Shown here piece after piece: positions 9,842 through 20,680 of a stretch of 64,000 nucleotides of DNA. This stretch comes from Siculibacillus lacustris (GTDB lineage Bacteria; Pseudomonadota; Alphaproteobacteria; Rhizobiales; Ancalomicrobiaceae). The stretch covers positions 88,169 to 152,168 of the forward strand of contig NZ_SJFN01000006.1 of assembly GCF_004328075.1 (NCBI RefSeq), read 5' to 3'. Under the pieces are notes generated by a model. It was not told where the DNA came from, searched no databases, and was given only the letters and a program-made list of their open reading frames with translations. How positions within the stretch are numbered: position 1 is the stretch's first letter; every line of letters begins with the position of its first letter. Both the position numbers and the translations under genes were made by a program.

Positions 9842-10579
9842 TCAGATCATCGCCATGCCGCCGTTGACATGGAGCGTCTGACCGGTCGTGTAGGCGGCTT
9901 CGTCGCTCGACAGGAATACCACGGAGGCGGCGATTTCGGCCGCCCGACCGAGGCGCCCGGCGGGCACCGCGCCGAGGATTCCTTCCTTCTGCTTGTCGGT
10001 CAGGACGTCGGTCATCGGCGTTTCGATGAAGCCCGGCGCGACGCAGTTGACGGTGATGTTGCGGCTCGCCACTTCCTGGGCGAGCGACTTCGACATGCCG
10101 ATCATCCCGGCCTTGGCCGCGGCATAGTTGCCCTGGCCGGGGTTGCCGGTGACGCCGACCACCGAGGTGATGCCGACGATGCGGCCGAAGCGCCGCTTCA
10201 TCATGCCGCGCAGGCAGGCGCGGGCGAGACGGAAGCCGGAGGTGAGATTCACCTCGATGACCTTGTCCCACTCTTCGTCCTTCATGCGCATGAACAGATT
10301 GTCGCGGGTGATCCCGGCATTGTTCACGAGAATGTCGATGCGGCCGAACGCCGCTTCGACGGCCGGGACCAGGGCGTCGACCGAGGCGCGGTCCGAGAGA
10401 TCGCAGACGAAGGCCTCGGCGCGGTCGCCGAGTCGGGCCTTCAGCTCCTCGAGCACCGCGGCGCGCGTGCCCGACAGGGCGACGGTGGCGCCGGCGGCGT
10501 GCAGGCTCTCGGCGATCGCGGCGCCGATGCCGCCGGTCGCGCCGGTGACGAGCGCGACCTTGCCGGTCAGATCGAACAT
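9842..10579 (-). CDS. fabG: 3-oxoacyl-ACP reductase FabG
   Basis: 245 residues, a classical short-chain dehydrogenase. FabG reduces 3-oxoacyl-ACP with NADPH. The cofactor-binding loop GATGGIGAAIA starts at about residue 14, NNAGITRDN follows near residue 88, and the catalytic Ser, Tyr and Lys sit in GITSVVGV and GNYAAAKAG. The ending TLHVNGGMAMI is a FabG hallmark. It starts 43 bp downstream of fabD and is probably co-transcribed with it. Confidence 0.97.
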   Translation of the reverse strand: MFDLTGKVALVTGATGGIGAAIAESLHAAGATVALSGTRAAVLEELKARLGDRAEAFVCDLSDRASVDALVPAVEAAFGRIDILVNNAGITRDNLFMRMKDEEWDKVIEVNLTSGFRLARACLRGMMKRRFGRIVGITSVVGVTGNPGQGNYAAAKAGMIGMSKSLAQEVASRNITVNCVAPGFIETPMTDVLTDKQKEGILGAVPAGRLGRAAEIAASVVFLSSDEAAYTTGQTLHVNGGMAMI

Positions 10580-10622
10580 GGGTCTTCTCCCCTGGCCTCG
10601 CGCCGGGCGGCGCGACGGTGGA

Positions 10623-11564
10623 TCACACGAGGGCGACGACGGCGCAGTCGATGTCGGCCGGCGTACCGATCGGAACGCCCTCGACGCCGGTGACGATGCG
10701 CTTGACGAGGCCGCTCAGGACCTTGCCCGAGCCGATCTCGTAGAGGCGGGTGACGCCGTGGTGGGCGAGATACTGCACCGATTCGCGCCAACGGACGGTG
10801 CCGGTGACCTGCTCGACGAGGCGGATGCGGATCTGATCGGGATCGGAGATCGAATGGGCCAGCACGTTCGACACCAGCGGCACCACCGGGCGGCGCATGT
10901 CGACCGCGGCGAGGGCCTCGGCCATGGCGTCGGCGGCGGGCTGCATCAGCGCGCAATGGAAGGGCGCGGACACGTTGAGCAGCATGGCGCGCTTGGCGCC
11001 GCGGGTCTTGGCGATCTCCACGGCGCGTTCGACCGCGGCCTTGGTGCCGGACACCACGACCTGACCGTCGGCATTGTCGTTGGCGACCTGACAGACCGCG
11101 CCCTGGGCGGCTTCCGTGGCGACTTCGCGGGCGGCGGCGAGATCGAGGCCGAGCAGTGCGGCCATGGCGCCTTCGCCGACCGGCACGGCGGCCTGCATGG
11201 CGCGGCCGCGGATGCGCAGCAGACGAGCGGTGTCGGCGAGCGTCAACGCGCCGGCGGCGGCGAGCGCCGAATATTCACCGAGCGAATGGCCGGCGACGAA
11301 GGCGGCTTCGCGCTTCAGCCACACGCCCTTTTCCTCGAGCACCCGGCAGGCGGCGAGCGACACCGCCATCAAGGCCGGCTGGGCGTTCTCGGTGAGGGTC
11401 AACCGATCCTCGGGCCCCTCCCACATCAACGTCGAGAGCTTCTCCCCGAGGGCGTCGTCGACTTCGTCGAAGACGTGACGCGCGGTCGGATAGGCGTCGG
11501 CGAGGGCCTTGCCCATACCGACGGCCTGGCTGCCCTGTCCCGGAAAGGTGAAAGCGATGGTCAT
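10623..11564 (-). CDS. fabD: Malonyl-CoA:ACP transacylase FabD
   Basis: 313 residues. FabD moves malonyl groups from CoA to ACP. The N-terminal FTFPGQGSQ, the nucleophile elbow GHSLGEYSAL and the histidine region SAPFHCALM are present. I start at the ATG at 11564 (MTIAFTFPGQ); the frame is open 68 codons further upstream through a proline/serine-rich stretch that does not look like protein. It leads the minus-strand fab cluster, and its promoter should lie in the 365-bp gap shared with the divergent chemoreceptor. Confidence 0.96.
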   Translation of the reverse strand: MTIAFTFPGQGSQAVGMGKALADAYPTARHVFDEVDDALGEKLSTLMWEGPEDRLTLTENAQPALMAVSLAACRVLEEKGVWLKREAAFVAGHSLGEYSALAAAGALTLADTARLLRIRGRAMQAAVPVGEGAMAALLGLDLAAAREVATEAAQGAVCQVANDNADGQVVVSGTKAAVERAVEIAKTRGAKRAMLLNVSAPFHCALMQPAADAMAEALAAVDMRRPVVPLVSNVLAHSISDPDQIRIRLVEQVTGTVRWRESVQYLAHHGVTRLYEIGSGKVLSGLVKRIVTGVEGVPIGTPADIDCAVVALV

Positions 11565-11929
11565 GGTCTTCGCCTCGAATCGTTCGGTCTCTTCGGCGCG
11601 AGGGGCACGCGGCTCCCCCTGAGGCGCGAGAGACCGCGGGCCGGCGAAAGAGTCAAGAGAAACAGACGTCGATGGGGAAAGCGCGGATGGCGAAGGGGCA
11701 GGCCCCCCCTCGAGCACTCGGCGACCCCCTGCTCGGCCGGGGCGGCAAGACGAAGGACGCGATCGCAACGCTGGCAGTCACATCGAAACACACGCGTAGA
11801 CACATCAGTTCAAATACTCTTACGCAGCGTCATTAAATGAAATTCCATTCGATTGAAGAATTTCATTAACCACTTGTTATTTTCCGGATGTCCACGCTTC
11901 CCTTGAGGAACAATAGTGAGGACTCGTCG
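11565..11929. promoter_or_regulatory. Divergent intergenic region fabD / chemoreceptor with AT-rich palindrome
   Basis: This 365-bp gap is GC-rich near fabD and clearly AT-rich from about 11800 to 11885. The AT-rich part contains a perfect 10-bp inverted repeat, AATGAAATTC (11836-11845) and GAATTTCATT (11858-11867), separated by 12 nt. It should hold the promoters of both flanking genes; the palindrome, 62 bp before the chemoreceptor start, could be an operator or an mRNA leader hairpin. Confidence 0.55.
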
Positions 11930-14122
11930 ATGAACATCCATTCCGTGAGAGTGCGGATCGTCGCCCTCTCGGCTCTCTGCGTTCTCGGATCGACCGGCGC
12001 CCTGGTCGGCTACGGCATCGTCGCGGCCGAGAAGACCGGCAACTTCGTCGACAGCACGGTCGGCACCCTGCTCGACGGCGCGAGCCGCGAGTCCCTCGGG
12101 CGCTTGGCGGCCGCCCAGGCGGGCGTCGTCCAGAAGGAGGTCGACTCGGCCTTCGATGCGGCGCGCAACATGGCGCGGGCGCTGGAGACCGTGGCCGAGG
12201 CGGCGGAGCGCGGCGGATCGGCGATCGACATCCGACGGGCCCAGCTCAACGGCCTGCTGCTGCGGGTGCTCGAGGACAATCCGCGCTTCAACGGCACCTA
12301 CAGCGCCTGGATGCCCGACGCCCTCGACGGCCACGACAAGGCGCATGCCGGCGACAAGGCGATCGGATCGGACGCCACCGGTCGTGCCCTGCCCTATTGG
12401 ACCCGCGATTCCGCCGGCAAGATCGCATTGCAGCCGCTGGTCGAATACGACAGTCGCGACCTCCACGCGAACGGCGTGATGAAGGGCGGCTGGTTCATCG
12501 GTCCGCAGGAGACCGGCAAGGAGAACATCCTCGCCCCCCTGCCCTACATCGTCCAGGGCAAGGCGGTCCATCTCGCCACCATGTCGGTGCCGATCAAGGT
12601 CGGCGGCAAATTCCTCGGCGTCGCCGGCGCCGACTTCGACCTCGCCTTCGTCCAGACCCTGGCGGAACAGGTCAACGGCTCGATCTACGGCGGCAAGGGG
12701 TCGCTGGCGATCGTCTCCAACGCCGGTCTGGTGGTGGCGTCGAGCGCCAATCCCAAGGCAATCGGCGGATCCTTCGACGCCCTCGACAAGGACGCCCGGG
12801 CCGACATGGACATTCTGCGCGCCGGCCGCAGCGAGATCACCATCGACAAGGCGACCGACAGCCTCAAAGTCTTCGCGCCGGTCCAACTGGGCCGGACCGG
12901 GGGCGCATGGTCGGTGCTGATCCAGGTGCCGCGCACGGTGGTCATGGCCGAAGCGGCGCGGCTGTCGGGCGCGCTCGACGCGCGGGCCTCGGCCGATCTG
13001 TTCTGGCAATTGCTGGTCGCCGCCGGCGTGGCGGTGGTCGCACTGGGCGGCATGGCCTTCGTCGGCCACGGCATCGCCTCGCCGATCGGCTCGCTGGCCG
13101 ATGCGCTGCGGCGGATCGCCTCGGGCGAGACATTGGCGAAGATCGCCGGCGCCGACCGGCGCGACGAGATCGGCGACATCGCCCGGGCCGTCGACCACAT
13201 CCGGGTCGGCGCCGAAGAGGAGGCGCGGCGCAAGACGGCCCTCGCCGAAGCGGAGCGGGCGCGCCAGGAGCGCGAGCGTCGCGAGACGATGATGAAGCTA
13301 GCCGACGAGTTCGAGCAGACCATGGGCGGCATCGTCGATCGGGTGGTCGCCGCTTCGGGCCGCCTCGATTCGGCCGCGCAGACCATGTCGTCGGCGACCG
13401 GCAACGTCGCCGACCAGTCGGGACAGGCGTCGAGCGGCGCCAACGAAGCCGCCGCCAACGTCGAGACGGTGGCCTCCGCCGCGGAAGAACTGGCGTCGTC
13501 GATCGGCGAGATCAAGCGCCAGGTCGACGAATCGGCCCATGTCGCCGGCATCGCCTCCCGCGACGCCGGGGCGACCGCCGAGAAGGTGCGCGAGTTGTCG
13601 AACTCGGCCAACAAGATCGGTCAGGTGGTGGATCTGATCAACAACATCGCCGGGCAGACCAATCTGCTCGCCCTCAATGCGACGATCGAAGCGGCGCGGG
13701 CCGGCGAGGCCGGCAAGGGCTTCGCGGTGGTCGCCGCCGAGGTCAAGCAGCTCGCCGACCAGACGTCGAAGGCGACCTCGGAGATCGCCTCGCAGATCGG
13801 CGAGATCCAGGCCTCGACCCAGGCCTCGGCGACGGCGATCGTCGGCATCACCGCGATCATCGACCAGATGAACCGGATCGCCGCGGCGATCGCCTCCTCG
13901 GTCGACCAGCAGGGCGCGGCGACCCGCGAGATCGCCCACAACGTCACCCAAGCGGCGCGCGGCACCCAGCAGGTCACCGCCAACATCGTCGGGATCCGCG
14001 GCGCGGTGGACGAGACCGCGAAGGCCTCCGGCGTGGTGGTCGCCTCGGCGGCCGACCTCGCCCAGCAGTCCGACGCGCTGCGCGGCGCGATGACCCGCTT
14101 CCTGGCCACCGTCCGCGCCTGA
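11930..14122 (+). CDS. Methyl-accepting chemotaxis protein with periplasmic dCache-type sensor
   Basis: 730 residues. Transmembrane helix 1 is at about 8-30, followed by a large periplasmic domain of roughly 320 residues with dCache-like features ([29 protein letters not shown]), TM2 at about 358-383, a HAMP linker to about 436, a charged coiled coil, and a methyl-accepting signalling domain whose hairpin tip [20 protein letters not shown] is near residue 579. No C-terminal pentapeptide tether for CheR is seen. The ATG at 11930 has a GAGGA ribosome-binding site; an ATG 42 bp upstream is in frame but less well placed. The ligand is unknown; no other chemotaxis gene is adjacent. Confidence 0.92.
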   Translation: MNIHSVRVRIVALSALCVLGSTGALVGYGIVAAEKTGNFVDSTVGTLLDGASRESLGRLAAAQAGVVQKEVDSAFDAARNMARALETVAEAAERGGSAIDIRRAQLNGLLLRVLEDNPRFNGTYSAWMPDALDGHDKAHAGDKAIGSDATGRALPYWTRDSAGKIALQPLVEYDSRDLHANGVMKGGWFIGPQETGKENILAPLPYIVQGKAVHLATMSVPIKVGGKFLGVAGADFDLAFVQTLAEQVNGSIYGGKGSLAIVSNAGLVVASSANPKAIGGSFDALDKDARADMDILRAGRSEITIDKATDSLKVFAPVQLGRTGGAWSVLIQVPRTVVMAEAARLSGALDARASADLFWQLLVAAGVAVVALGGMAFVGHGIASPIGSLADALRRIASGETLAKIAGADRRDEIGDIARAVDHIRVGAEEEARRKTALAEAERARQERERRETMMKLADEFEQTMGGIVDRVVAASGRLDSAAQTMSSATGNVADQSGQASSGANEAAANVETVASAAEELASSIGEIKRQVDESAHVAGIASRDAGATAEKVRELSNSANKIGQVVDLINNIAGQTNLLALNATIEAARAGEAGKGFAVVAAEVKQLADQTSKATSEIASQIGEIQASTQASATAIVGITAIIDQMNRIAAAIASSVDQQGAATREIAHNVTQAARGTQQVTANIVGIRGAVDETAKASGVVVASAADLAQQSDALRGAMTRFLATVRA

Positions 14123-14148
14123 GGCGCGACGACGACCCGAACGAACCG

Positions 14149-14181
14149 ACGGCCGACCGGGGCGACCCGGCCGGCCGTTTC
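14149..14181 (+). terminator. Intrinsic terminator after the first chemoreceptor gene
   Basis: ACGGCCG (14149-14155) pairs with CGGCCGT (14172-14178), and the interior CCGGG/CCCGG also pairs, giving a long GC-rich stem that runs into TTTC. It lies 27 bp after the chemoreceptor stop codon. The U tract is short, as is common in high-GC genomes. Confidence 0.65.
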
Positions 14182-14524
14182 GCATGGGTGGGGGCGGGCG
14201 GGACGCCGCGAGCGCCGGAGCCGGCGTTTCGACCGCCGCCGCGCGTTTCCCCTTGCATCGCGCCGGAAAATCTGTAGAACCCGGCCATTCCGTCGGGCGC
14301 TCGGCCGGGGGCTGAACGGACGGTCGTGGTCTTTTTCCGAACATCGGAAGATCGCCGCGGCAGGATCGAAGATCGATCCGTCGTCCCGTGTCTCCGCTCA
14401 CCGACAGTCATGTTTGTTTCGGGCCCTTCCTCGTGAGGGATCCCCGGGAGGCTTGGCGCCGGCGCCCCTCGGTCGACGCGACCGTTCCTCACGGTCCGTC
14501 GGAGAAACGAGGAAAGGTTTTTCA
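14182..14524 (+). promoter_or_regulatory. rpsF: Promoter and leader region of the rpsF operon
   Basis: No gene lies in this gap. A TTGCAT at 14253-14258 and TAGAAC at 14275-14280, 16 bp apart, are a plausible sigma-70 promoter. It would give an mRNA leader of about 240 nt, long enough to hold an autoregulatory structure of the S6:S18-binding kind known in other bacteria. I could not identify the conserved bulge of that motif with confidence. A GAAACGAGGAAAGG ribosome-binding region precedes the rpsF ATG. Confidence 0.4.
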
Positions 14525-14992
14525 ATGCCGCTCTACGAGCACGTGTTCCTGGCTCGCCAGGACGTGTCGGCGCAGGCCGTCGACACGCTGATCGCGCAAT
14601 ACAAGACCATCGTCGAAGGTCTCGGTGGCAAGATCACCAAGATCGAAAACTGGGGCCTCAAGTCCCTCGCCTATCGGGTCAAGAAGAACCGCAAGGCTCA
14701 CTACGCCCTCCTCAACATCGACGCGCCCTACGCGGCGGTCGCCGAAGTGGAACGCCAGGAGCGCCTGTCGGAAGACGTGCTGCGCTTCCTGACCATCCGC
14801 GTCGAGGAGCACGAAGACGGCCAGTCGGTGATGCTGCAGAAGCGCGACCGCGACGATCGTCGCGACGACCGCCGCGGCGGCGAGCGCGACCGGGGTGATC
14901 GCGGTGGCGACCGCGGCGATCGTGGTCCCCGTCGGGATCGCGGCCCCCGTCGTGACGAGATGACCGAACTGGTGGACGAGGAGAACGCGTGA
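14525..14992 (+). CDS. rpsF: 30S ribosomal protein S6
   Basis: 155 residues. The core (about 1-105) is a standard S6: [48 protein letters not shown]6 binds the 30S platform with S18, encoded next. From about residue 108 to 150 the protein carries an unusual low-complexity tail built of repeated Arg-Asp and Arg-Gly-Asp units, ending in an acidic segment. S6 tails vary in alphaproteobacteria, but this one is long and strongly repetitive. The stop TGA overlaps the rpsR ATG (TGATG at 14990-14994). Confidence 0.97.
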   Translation: MPLYEHVFLARQDVSAQAVDTLIAQYKTIVEGLGGKITKIENWGLKSLAYRVKKNRKAHYALLNIDAPYAAVAEVERQERLSEDVLRFLTIRVEEHEDGQSVMLQKRDRDDRRDDRRGGERDRGDRGGDRGDRGPRRDRGPRRDEMTELVDEENA

Positions 14993-15240
14993 TGGTCGAC
15001 GTCAATTCCAGCCCGGCCCGGCGTCCCTTCTTCCGTCGCCGCAAGACCTGCCCGTTCTCCGGCGCCAACGCCCCGAAGATCGACTACAAGGACGTCAAGC
15101 TCCTGCAGCGCTTCGTCTCCGAGCGCGGCAAGATCGTGCCGTCGCGGATCACCGCGGTGTCGGCCAAGAAGCAGCGCGAGCTCGCCAAGGCGATCAAGCG
15201 CGCCCGCTTCATCGGCCTGCTGCCCTTCGTGATCAAGTGA
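14992..15240 (+). CDS. rpsR: 30S ribosomal protein S18
   Basis: 82 residues. The basic N-terminal [12 protein letters not shown] and the core [19 protein letters not shown] are diagnostic. S18 forms a heterodimer with S6 on the 30S platform. The ATG at 14992 shares a base with the rpsF stop, so translation is coupled and the products are made in equal amounts. A GTG three bases upstream is also in frame but less likely. Confidence 0.98.
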   Translation: MVDVNSSPARRPFFRRRKTCPFSGANAPKIDYKDVKLLQRFVSERGKIVPSRITAVSAKKQRELAKAIKRARFIGLLPFVIK

Positions 15241-15254
15241 TCGCGTGACCTGCC

Positions 15255-15279
15255 GATCGCGCCGGCCTCCGGCGCGATC
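15255..15279 (+). other. Perfect 11-bp hairpin after rpsR
   Basis: GATCGCGCCGG (15255-15265) pairs perfectly with CCGGCGCGATC (15269-15279) around a three-base loop, 14 bp after the rpsR stop. No U tract follows. It may attenuate read-through into the membrane-protein gene and rplI, or protect the rpsF-rpsR message end. Confidence 0.55.
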
Positions 15280-15424
15280 GACCTCACGGCGCGGCGCCCC
15301 CCCCCGGGGCTGCCCGCCGACTTCGGGCGACGCGGCCGGCCCTGATGCAACCGGCGCTGGAACGATCGGGTTGGGGCGGCAACACCTCTAACCGTCCTCG
15401 ACAGAGACGGGACAGCTGGACGAC

Positions 15425-16390
15425 ATGACGAGCAGGATCTCGCTTCCTTCCCTCGCGATCGCGATCGGTGCCGGGCTCGCCTCGGCGCTGTTGTTCGCGT
15501 CGCTGGTCGGCGGCAGCATGTTCGCGCTCCCCCTCTTCGTCCTGTCCGCGCTGCCGCTCGGCATCGTCGCCTTCGGCTGGGGTACCCGCCTCGGCGTGCT
15601 CGCGGCGGTGACCGCCACGCTCCTCGTGGCCTTCGCCCTCGGCCTACCGGCGGCGATCGCCCTGGTGTTGGCGGTGGCTCTGCCGATGCCGCTCGCCTGC
15701 CATCTGCTCGGCCTCGCCCGGCCGGCCGATCCGGCGGCGCCGGTCGCCACGCCGGTCGAATGGTATCCGACCGGCCGCGTGCTGATGGTGCTGGCGTTTG
15801 TGATCATCGGCGGCACGGTGGTCGGCGGGCTGGCGATCGGCTTCGATCCGATCGAGACCTCGCGCGAGGTCGCGGCGGCGGCGCGCGGCATGGTCGCCGG
15901 ATCGGCGACCTCCTCGGCCGAGGACGTGAGCCAGATCGAACCGCTGGTCCATGCCACGGTGCGGCTGATGCCGGTGTTCTTCCCGGCGAGCTGGCTGATG
16001 GTGACGGTGCTCGACCTGTGGCTCGCCGCCAAGGTGGTGGCGCGTTCGGGTCGGCTGGCGCGGCCGGCGGAGGATCTGGCGCAGGTCGCGGTTCCGGCCT
16101 GGGCCGGGGTCGCCTTCGCGGCGAGCCTGGCGCTGGCCTTCCTCGACGGCCCGATCGGCCTCGTCGCCTCGGTGATCGCCGGGGCGCTGTTCGCCGTCCA
16201 CTTCCTGGTCGGCATGGGGGTGCTGCACGTCGTCACGCGCGGCGCCGACATGCGCATCCTGCTGCTCGCCACGGCCTACGGGCTGGTCCTGCTGTTCTCG
16301 ATTCCCGCCGCGGCGATCGCCCTGGTCGGCCTGCTCGACGCCCATTTCGCCTTCCGCAAGCGGCGCCCGCCGCCGCCGGCGGCGCCCTGA
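15425..16390 (+). CDS. DUF2232 family integral membrane protein
   Basis: 321 residues, very hydrophobic, with about eight predicted transmembrane segments (for example residues 8-30, 36-55, 57-80, 115-140, 175-200, 232-255, 260-285). The family (DUF2232, related to YybS) is regularly found between rpsR and rplI in alphaproteobacteria, which supports the assignment. Function is not established. The C-terminus ends in a basic and proline-rich cytoplasmic tail. Because it is embedded in a ribosomal-protein operon it is probably co-expressed with growth rate. Confidence 0.85.
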   Translation: MTSRISLPSLAIAIGAGLASALLFASLVGGSMFALPLFVLSALPLGIVAFGWGTRLGVLAAVTATLLVAFALGLPAAIALVLAVALPMPLACHLLGLARPADPAAPVATPVEWYPTGRVLMVLAFVIIGGTVVGGLAIGFDPIETSREVAAAARGMVAGSATSSAEDVSQIEPLVHATVRLMPVFFPASWLMVTVLDLWLAAKVVARSGRLARPAEDLAQVAVPAWAGVAFAASLALAFLDGPIGLVASVIAGALFAVHFLVGMGVLHVVTRGADMRILLLATAYGLVLLFSIPAAAIALVGLLDAHFAFRKRRPPPPAAP

Positions 16391-16465
16391 CCTTCGACTT
16401 CCGCCCTCGGGCGGCGACGGACTTCGGACTGCTCTCTTCAATTCAAGCCAAAAGGAATCGATCCC

Positions 16466-17026
16466 ATGGAAGTCATCCTGCTCGAACGCATCGGCCGGCT
16501 CGGCCAGATGGGCGACGTCGTCAAGGTCAAGGACGGGTTCGCCCGCAACTTCCTGCTCGCCCGCGGCAAGGCGCTGCGCGCCACCAAGGCCAACCGCGAG
16601 GTCTTCGAGAAGACCCGCGTCCAGCTCGAGACCCGCAACCTCGAGCTCAAGGGCGAAGCGGCGACGGTCGCCGAGACCCTCGACGGTCAGGTGTTCGTGG
16701 CGGTCCGGCAGGCCGGCGAGATGGGCAGCCTCTACGGCTCGGTGTCGACCCGCGACATCGCCGAGATGCTGACCGCCGGCGGCTTCTCGGCCGAACGCAA
16801 CCAGGTGGCGCTGAACGCGCCGATCAAGACGATCGGCCTGCACAAGGTGACCATCCAGCTGCATCCGGAAGTCGCGGCGACGGTGACGATCAACGTCGCC
16901 CGGTCCGCCGACGAGGCCGAGCGTCAGGGCCGCGGCGAAGCCGTGCTCGACCGCGACACCGAAGAGATGTTCGTGCGCGAAGTCGCCCCGATCACCGACG
17001 ACGCCGGCTACCGCGACGAAGAGTGA
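16466..17026 (+). CDS. rplI: 50S ribosomal protein L9
   Basis: 186 residues. The N-terminal domain [17 protein letters not shown] and the motif [13 protein letters not shown] are diagnostic of L9, which binds 23S rRNA near the L1 stalk and projects from the ribosome. A long helix links to the C-terminal domain (about 80-150). Alphaproteobacterial L9 proteins often have an extended acidic C-terminus, as here (about 35 residues beyond the E. coli end). It closes the rpsF operon, before a strong terminator. Confidence 0.97.
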   Translation: MEVILLERIGRLGQMGDVVKVKDGFARNFLLARGKALRATKANREVFEKTRVQLETRNLELKGEAATVAETLDGQVFVAVRQAGEMGSLYGSVSTRDIAEMLTAGGFSAERNQVALNAPIKTIGLHKVTIQLHPEVAATVTINVARSADEAERQGRGEAVLDRDTEEMFVREVAPITDDAGYRDEE

Positions 17027-17067
17027 GCGACGGCGGGCCCCGAGGGGGCACGCGACGCGGAGACGGG

Positions 17068-17096
17068 AGAGCCGGGCGGCGACGCTCGGCTCTTTT
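17068..17096 (+). terminator. Intrinsic terminator of the rpsF-rpsR-DUF2232-rplI operon
   Basis: AGAGCCG (17068-17074) pairs with CGGCTCT (17087-17093), with further GCG/CGC pairing inside, and a run of T follows to 17096. This is the clearest Rho-independent terminator in the window. It separates rplI from the convergent 574-residue gene that ends at 17138. Confidence 0.85.
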
Positions 17097-17137
17097 GCGT
17101 GAGAGGGGGCATTGGACGTTTTCGACCGCAATCGACG

Positions 17138-18862
17138 TCAGGTTCGCTTCGACTGGTCGTCGAGATGGTCGATGACCCAACCGAACCAGTCGCGCAATTC
17201 CGGGAAGGGTGCGGCGAAGGCGAGAATTGTGGTGGCGTGCTCGACGACGAAGCGCATGGCGTGGGTCGTCACCTGAAGGCCCGGATCGACCTCGTTCAAT
17301 ACCAATCCGCCCGCGACGGTCGCAAACACCGAGTTCGCCCGAACGAGATGGCGAGTCACCACGACCAGGGCGTTGCGGACGACGACATAGCCGGCGTGCC
17401 CGGTCGCCGCCATGGTCCAACCGGCTTCGTGGTAGCCGGCGCCGATCGCCGCGATGAAGCGACGCGCCTCTTCGTCGACCCAACCGTGTTGTTCGCCGAA
17501 GCGCCGCAGGATTTCGGCGGTCGGTCCGTCGATGGCGGCGATCGTGTCGGACGCGAGCTTGAACCGCTCGGCATCGTCCATCAGCTTGCGCGCCAACGGA
17601 AATCCGAGGATGAGGGCACCGTGGACGCGGGCGGCCCGTTTGAGCAGCGCGAGATGCGCGGGTTCCAGAGGCTCGCTCAGGGTTCGGTCGACGTTTTGGG
17701 ACTCGAAGGCTTCGACGAAGGCGTGGAGACCGGCGCCGACGCCCCAGACTTCGGCGACGTCGAGATCGTCGATCGGCCGATCGACGAGGCCGGCATATTC
17801 GGCGACGACGACGGCGAGATCCGGGTGGCGGTTGGCCGATCGCTCGCAGAGTTCGCCGAGGCGCGGGAGCAGGCCGCGGATCTGTCGATGAAGTGCGGCT
17901 CGGGCGTCCGGATCGTCGATCCCCTGCGGGTCGCGCAAGTGGGCGGCCGTGAGGCCCCGCTCGGTGCTCAGATCGAAGGTCGGGCCCTCGGTCTGTACGG
18001 GCTCAGAGGGCATTTCAGGCTCGACGAGCGGGATAGCGGCGTGCCGCTCCCTTTGCGCATCGATCGCGGCGAAGCGGCGTTTGATCTCGGCGTTGGCGAC
18101 GTACGGGCCGCGCTCCCACATATCTTCGGGCAAGGTTAGGCGGGCGAAGTCCTTCTCTTCGTCCGCGGGACGGCCGGCGAGGCGGTCCTCGTACCACGAC
18201 GTCCAGACGCCCCAATCTTCGTCCACAGCGATGAGGCGCTTCGTCAGTTCGGACCATTCATTGGCCAACGCTGAGACAAAAGCCGGAGCTGCTATCGGCC
18301 AAAGTGGACGATCAGCTACGAACTCCGGCAAATTCCCCGAATCGAATTCTGCAACATCGGCGGCGGTAGCCGAGAAGGCGTGTGCTGCGCCGAGTGCGAA
18401 GGCTAGGGTTTCCGAGGCGGATTCACGCGCGCGTGCAGCGAATGCGGCCACTGCGTCCGCGGACGCAGCGGCGGCAATGGCAGCTGGTTCACCTGAAGAT
18501 TCTGCGGCGTGGGATGCAGCGGATCCGGCCAAGCCAACGGATTTCGCGGTCGCGTCGTAGGCGCCGGCCGTCGCCAAGAACGACGCGTACACGATCGAGG
18601 GTCGGAATTTTCCCGTGGCAAGCAGCGGATAGCAAACCTCTGCCCTAGCCAAAGCCACTCCGCGTAGTAACGGTAGTAATATGCTTCCGAATGACCTTCC
18701 TCTCCGATCTATCGGTCTCAGCCCGGCAAGCAGCGGCAACGCTCTCAACGCGGCACGCACCGCTATTACCGCCGCCACTTCTCGTGGCTGCCCCTCCAGC
18801 CAACGCCGCAAGTCGTCGTCGGTCTCGATCTTCGTAAAGTTCGGAATCGACCCGATCTCCAT
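17138..18862 (-). CDS. Uncharacterised 574-residue protein with Ala-rich segment and WYEDRLAG motif
   Basis: I do not recognise a named family. Residues about 1-110 are mixed helical with hydrophobic stretches; about 115-200 is an alanine-rich helical region with regular spacing; the motif WGVWTSWYEDRLAGRP (about residue 222) followed by WERGPYVANAEIKRRF resembles a block that recurs in Ala-rich hypothetical proteins of Rhizobiales (from memory, not searched). The C-terminal half (about 290-574) is helical, with hydrophobic stretches that may contact a membrane. No catalytic motif or signal peptide is evident. Base composition, especially near the 5' end, is less GC-rich than the flanking genes, and it separates rplI from dnaB, which are usually adjacent; both facts suggest insertion. 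Confidence 0.75.
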   Translation of the reverse strand: MEIGSIPNFTKIETDDDLRRWLEGQPREVAAVIAVRAALRALPLLAGLRPIDRRGRSFGSILLPLLRGVALARAEVCYPLLATGKFRPSIVYASFLATAGAYDATAKSVGLAGSAASHAAESSGEPAAIAAAASADAVAAFAARARESASETLAFALGAAHAFSATAADVAEFDSGNLPEFVADRPLWPIAAPAFVSALANEWSELTKRLIAVDEDWGVWTSWYEDRLAGRPADEEKDFARLTLPEDMWERGPYVANAEIKRRFAAIDAQRERHAAIPLVEPEMPSEPVQTEGPTFDLSTERGLTAAHLRDPQGIDDPDARAALHRQIRGLLPRLGELCERSANRHPDLAVVVAEYAGLVDRPIDDLDVAEVWGVGAGLHAFVEAFESQNVDRTLSEPLEPAHLALLKRAARVHGALILGFPLARKLMDDAERFKLASDTIAAIDGPTAEILRRFGEQHGWVDEEARRFIAAIGAGYHEAGWTMAATGHAGYVVVRNALVVVTRHLVRANSVFATVAGGLVLNEVDPGLQVTTHAMRFVVEHATTILAFAAPFPELRDWFGWVIDHLDDQSKRT

Positions 18863-19076
18863 GATGCCGCTCTCTCGGAAGGCTGGCCGAGGCGACGTGA
18901 GAAATCAACTGGAAGGCGAATGCGCCGAAGGCCGCTCGAGCATTTTCCGCAACCCGTGCGAGTCTCGCAACGGTCAAGCCCGCAGCGCCCTCCTTGTGAA
19001 AAACCTGTGGACGACGCGGTAAAAACCGGGTGCTCCTTCCTGTTCCGACGAGCGGTCGATATGAGTCGCCCAACCG

Positions 19077-20582
<1,506 letters not shown>

Positions 20583-20680
20583 GGGGGGCGGGGCCGCAAC
20601 TCGGTCCCAGCGCTCGCCGGGCTGGGCGCTCGACGTTGCACTTCGGGTGTCTTTGCGACCTTGCCGCCGCCGCTGAAGTG

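Noticed and set aside
18993..19010. TTGTGAAAAACCTGTGG before dnaB as a DnaA-box cluster or origin
   Set aside because: Only one partial DnaA-box-like core (TGTGGA) is present, with no cluster, no AT-rich unwinding region and no dnaA nearby.
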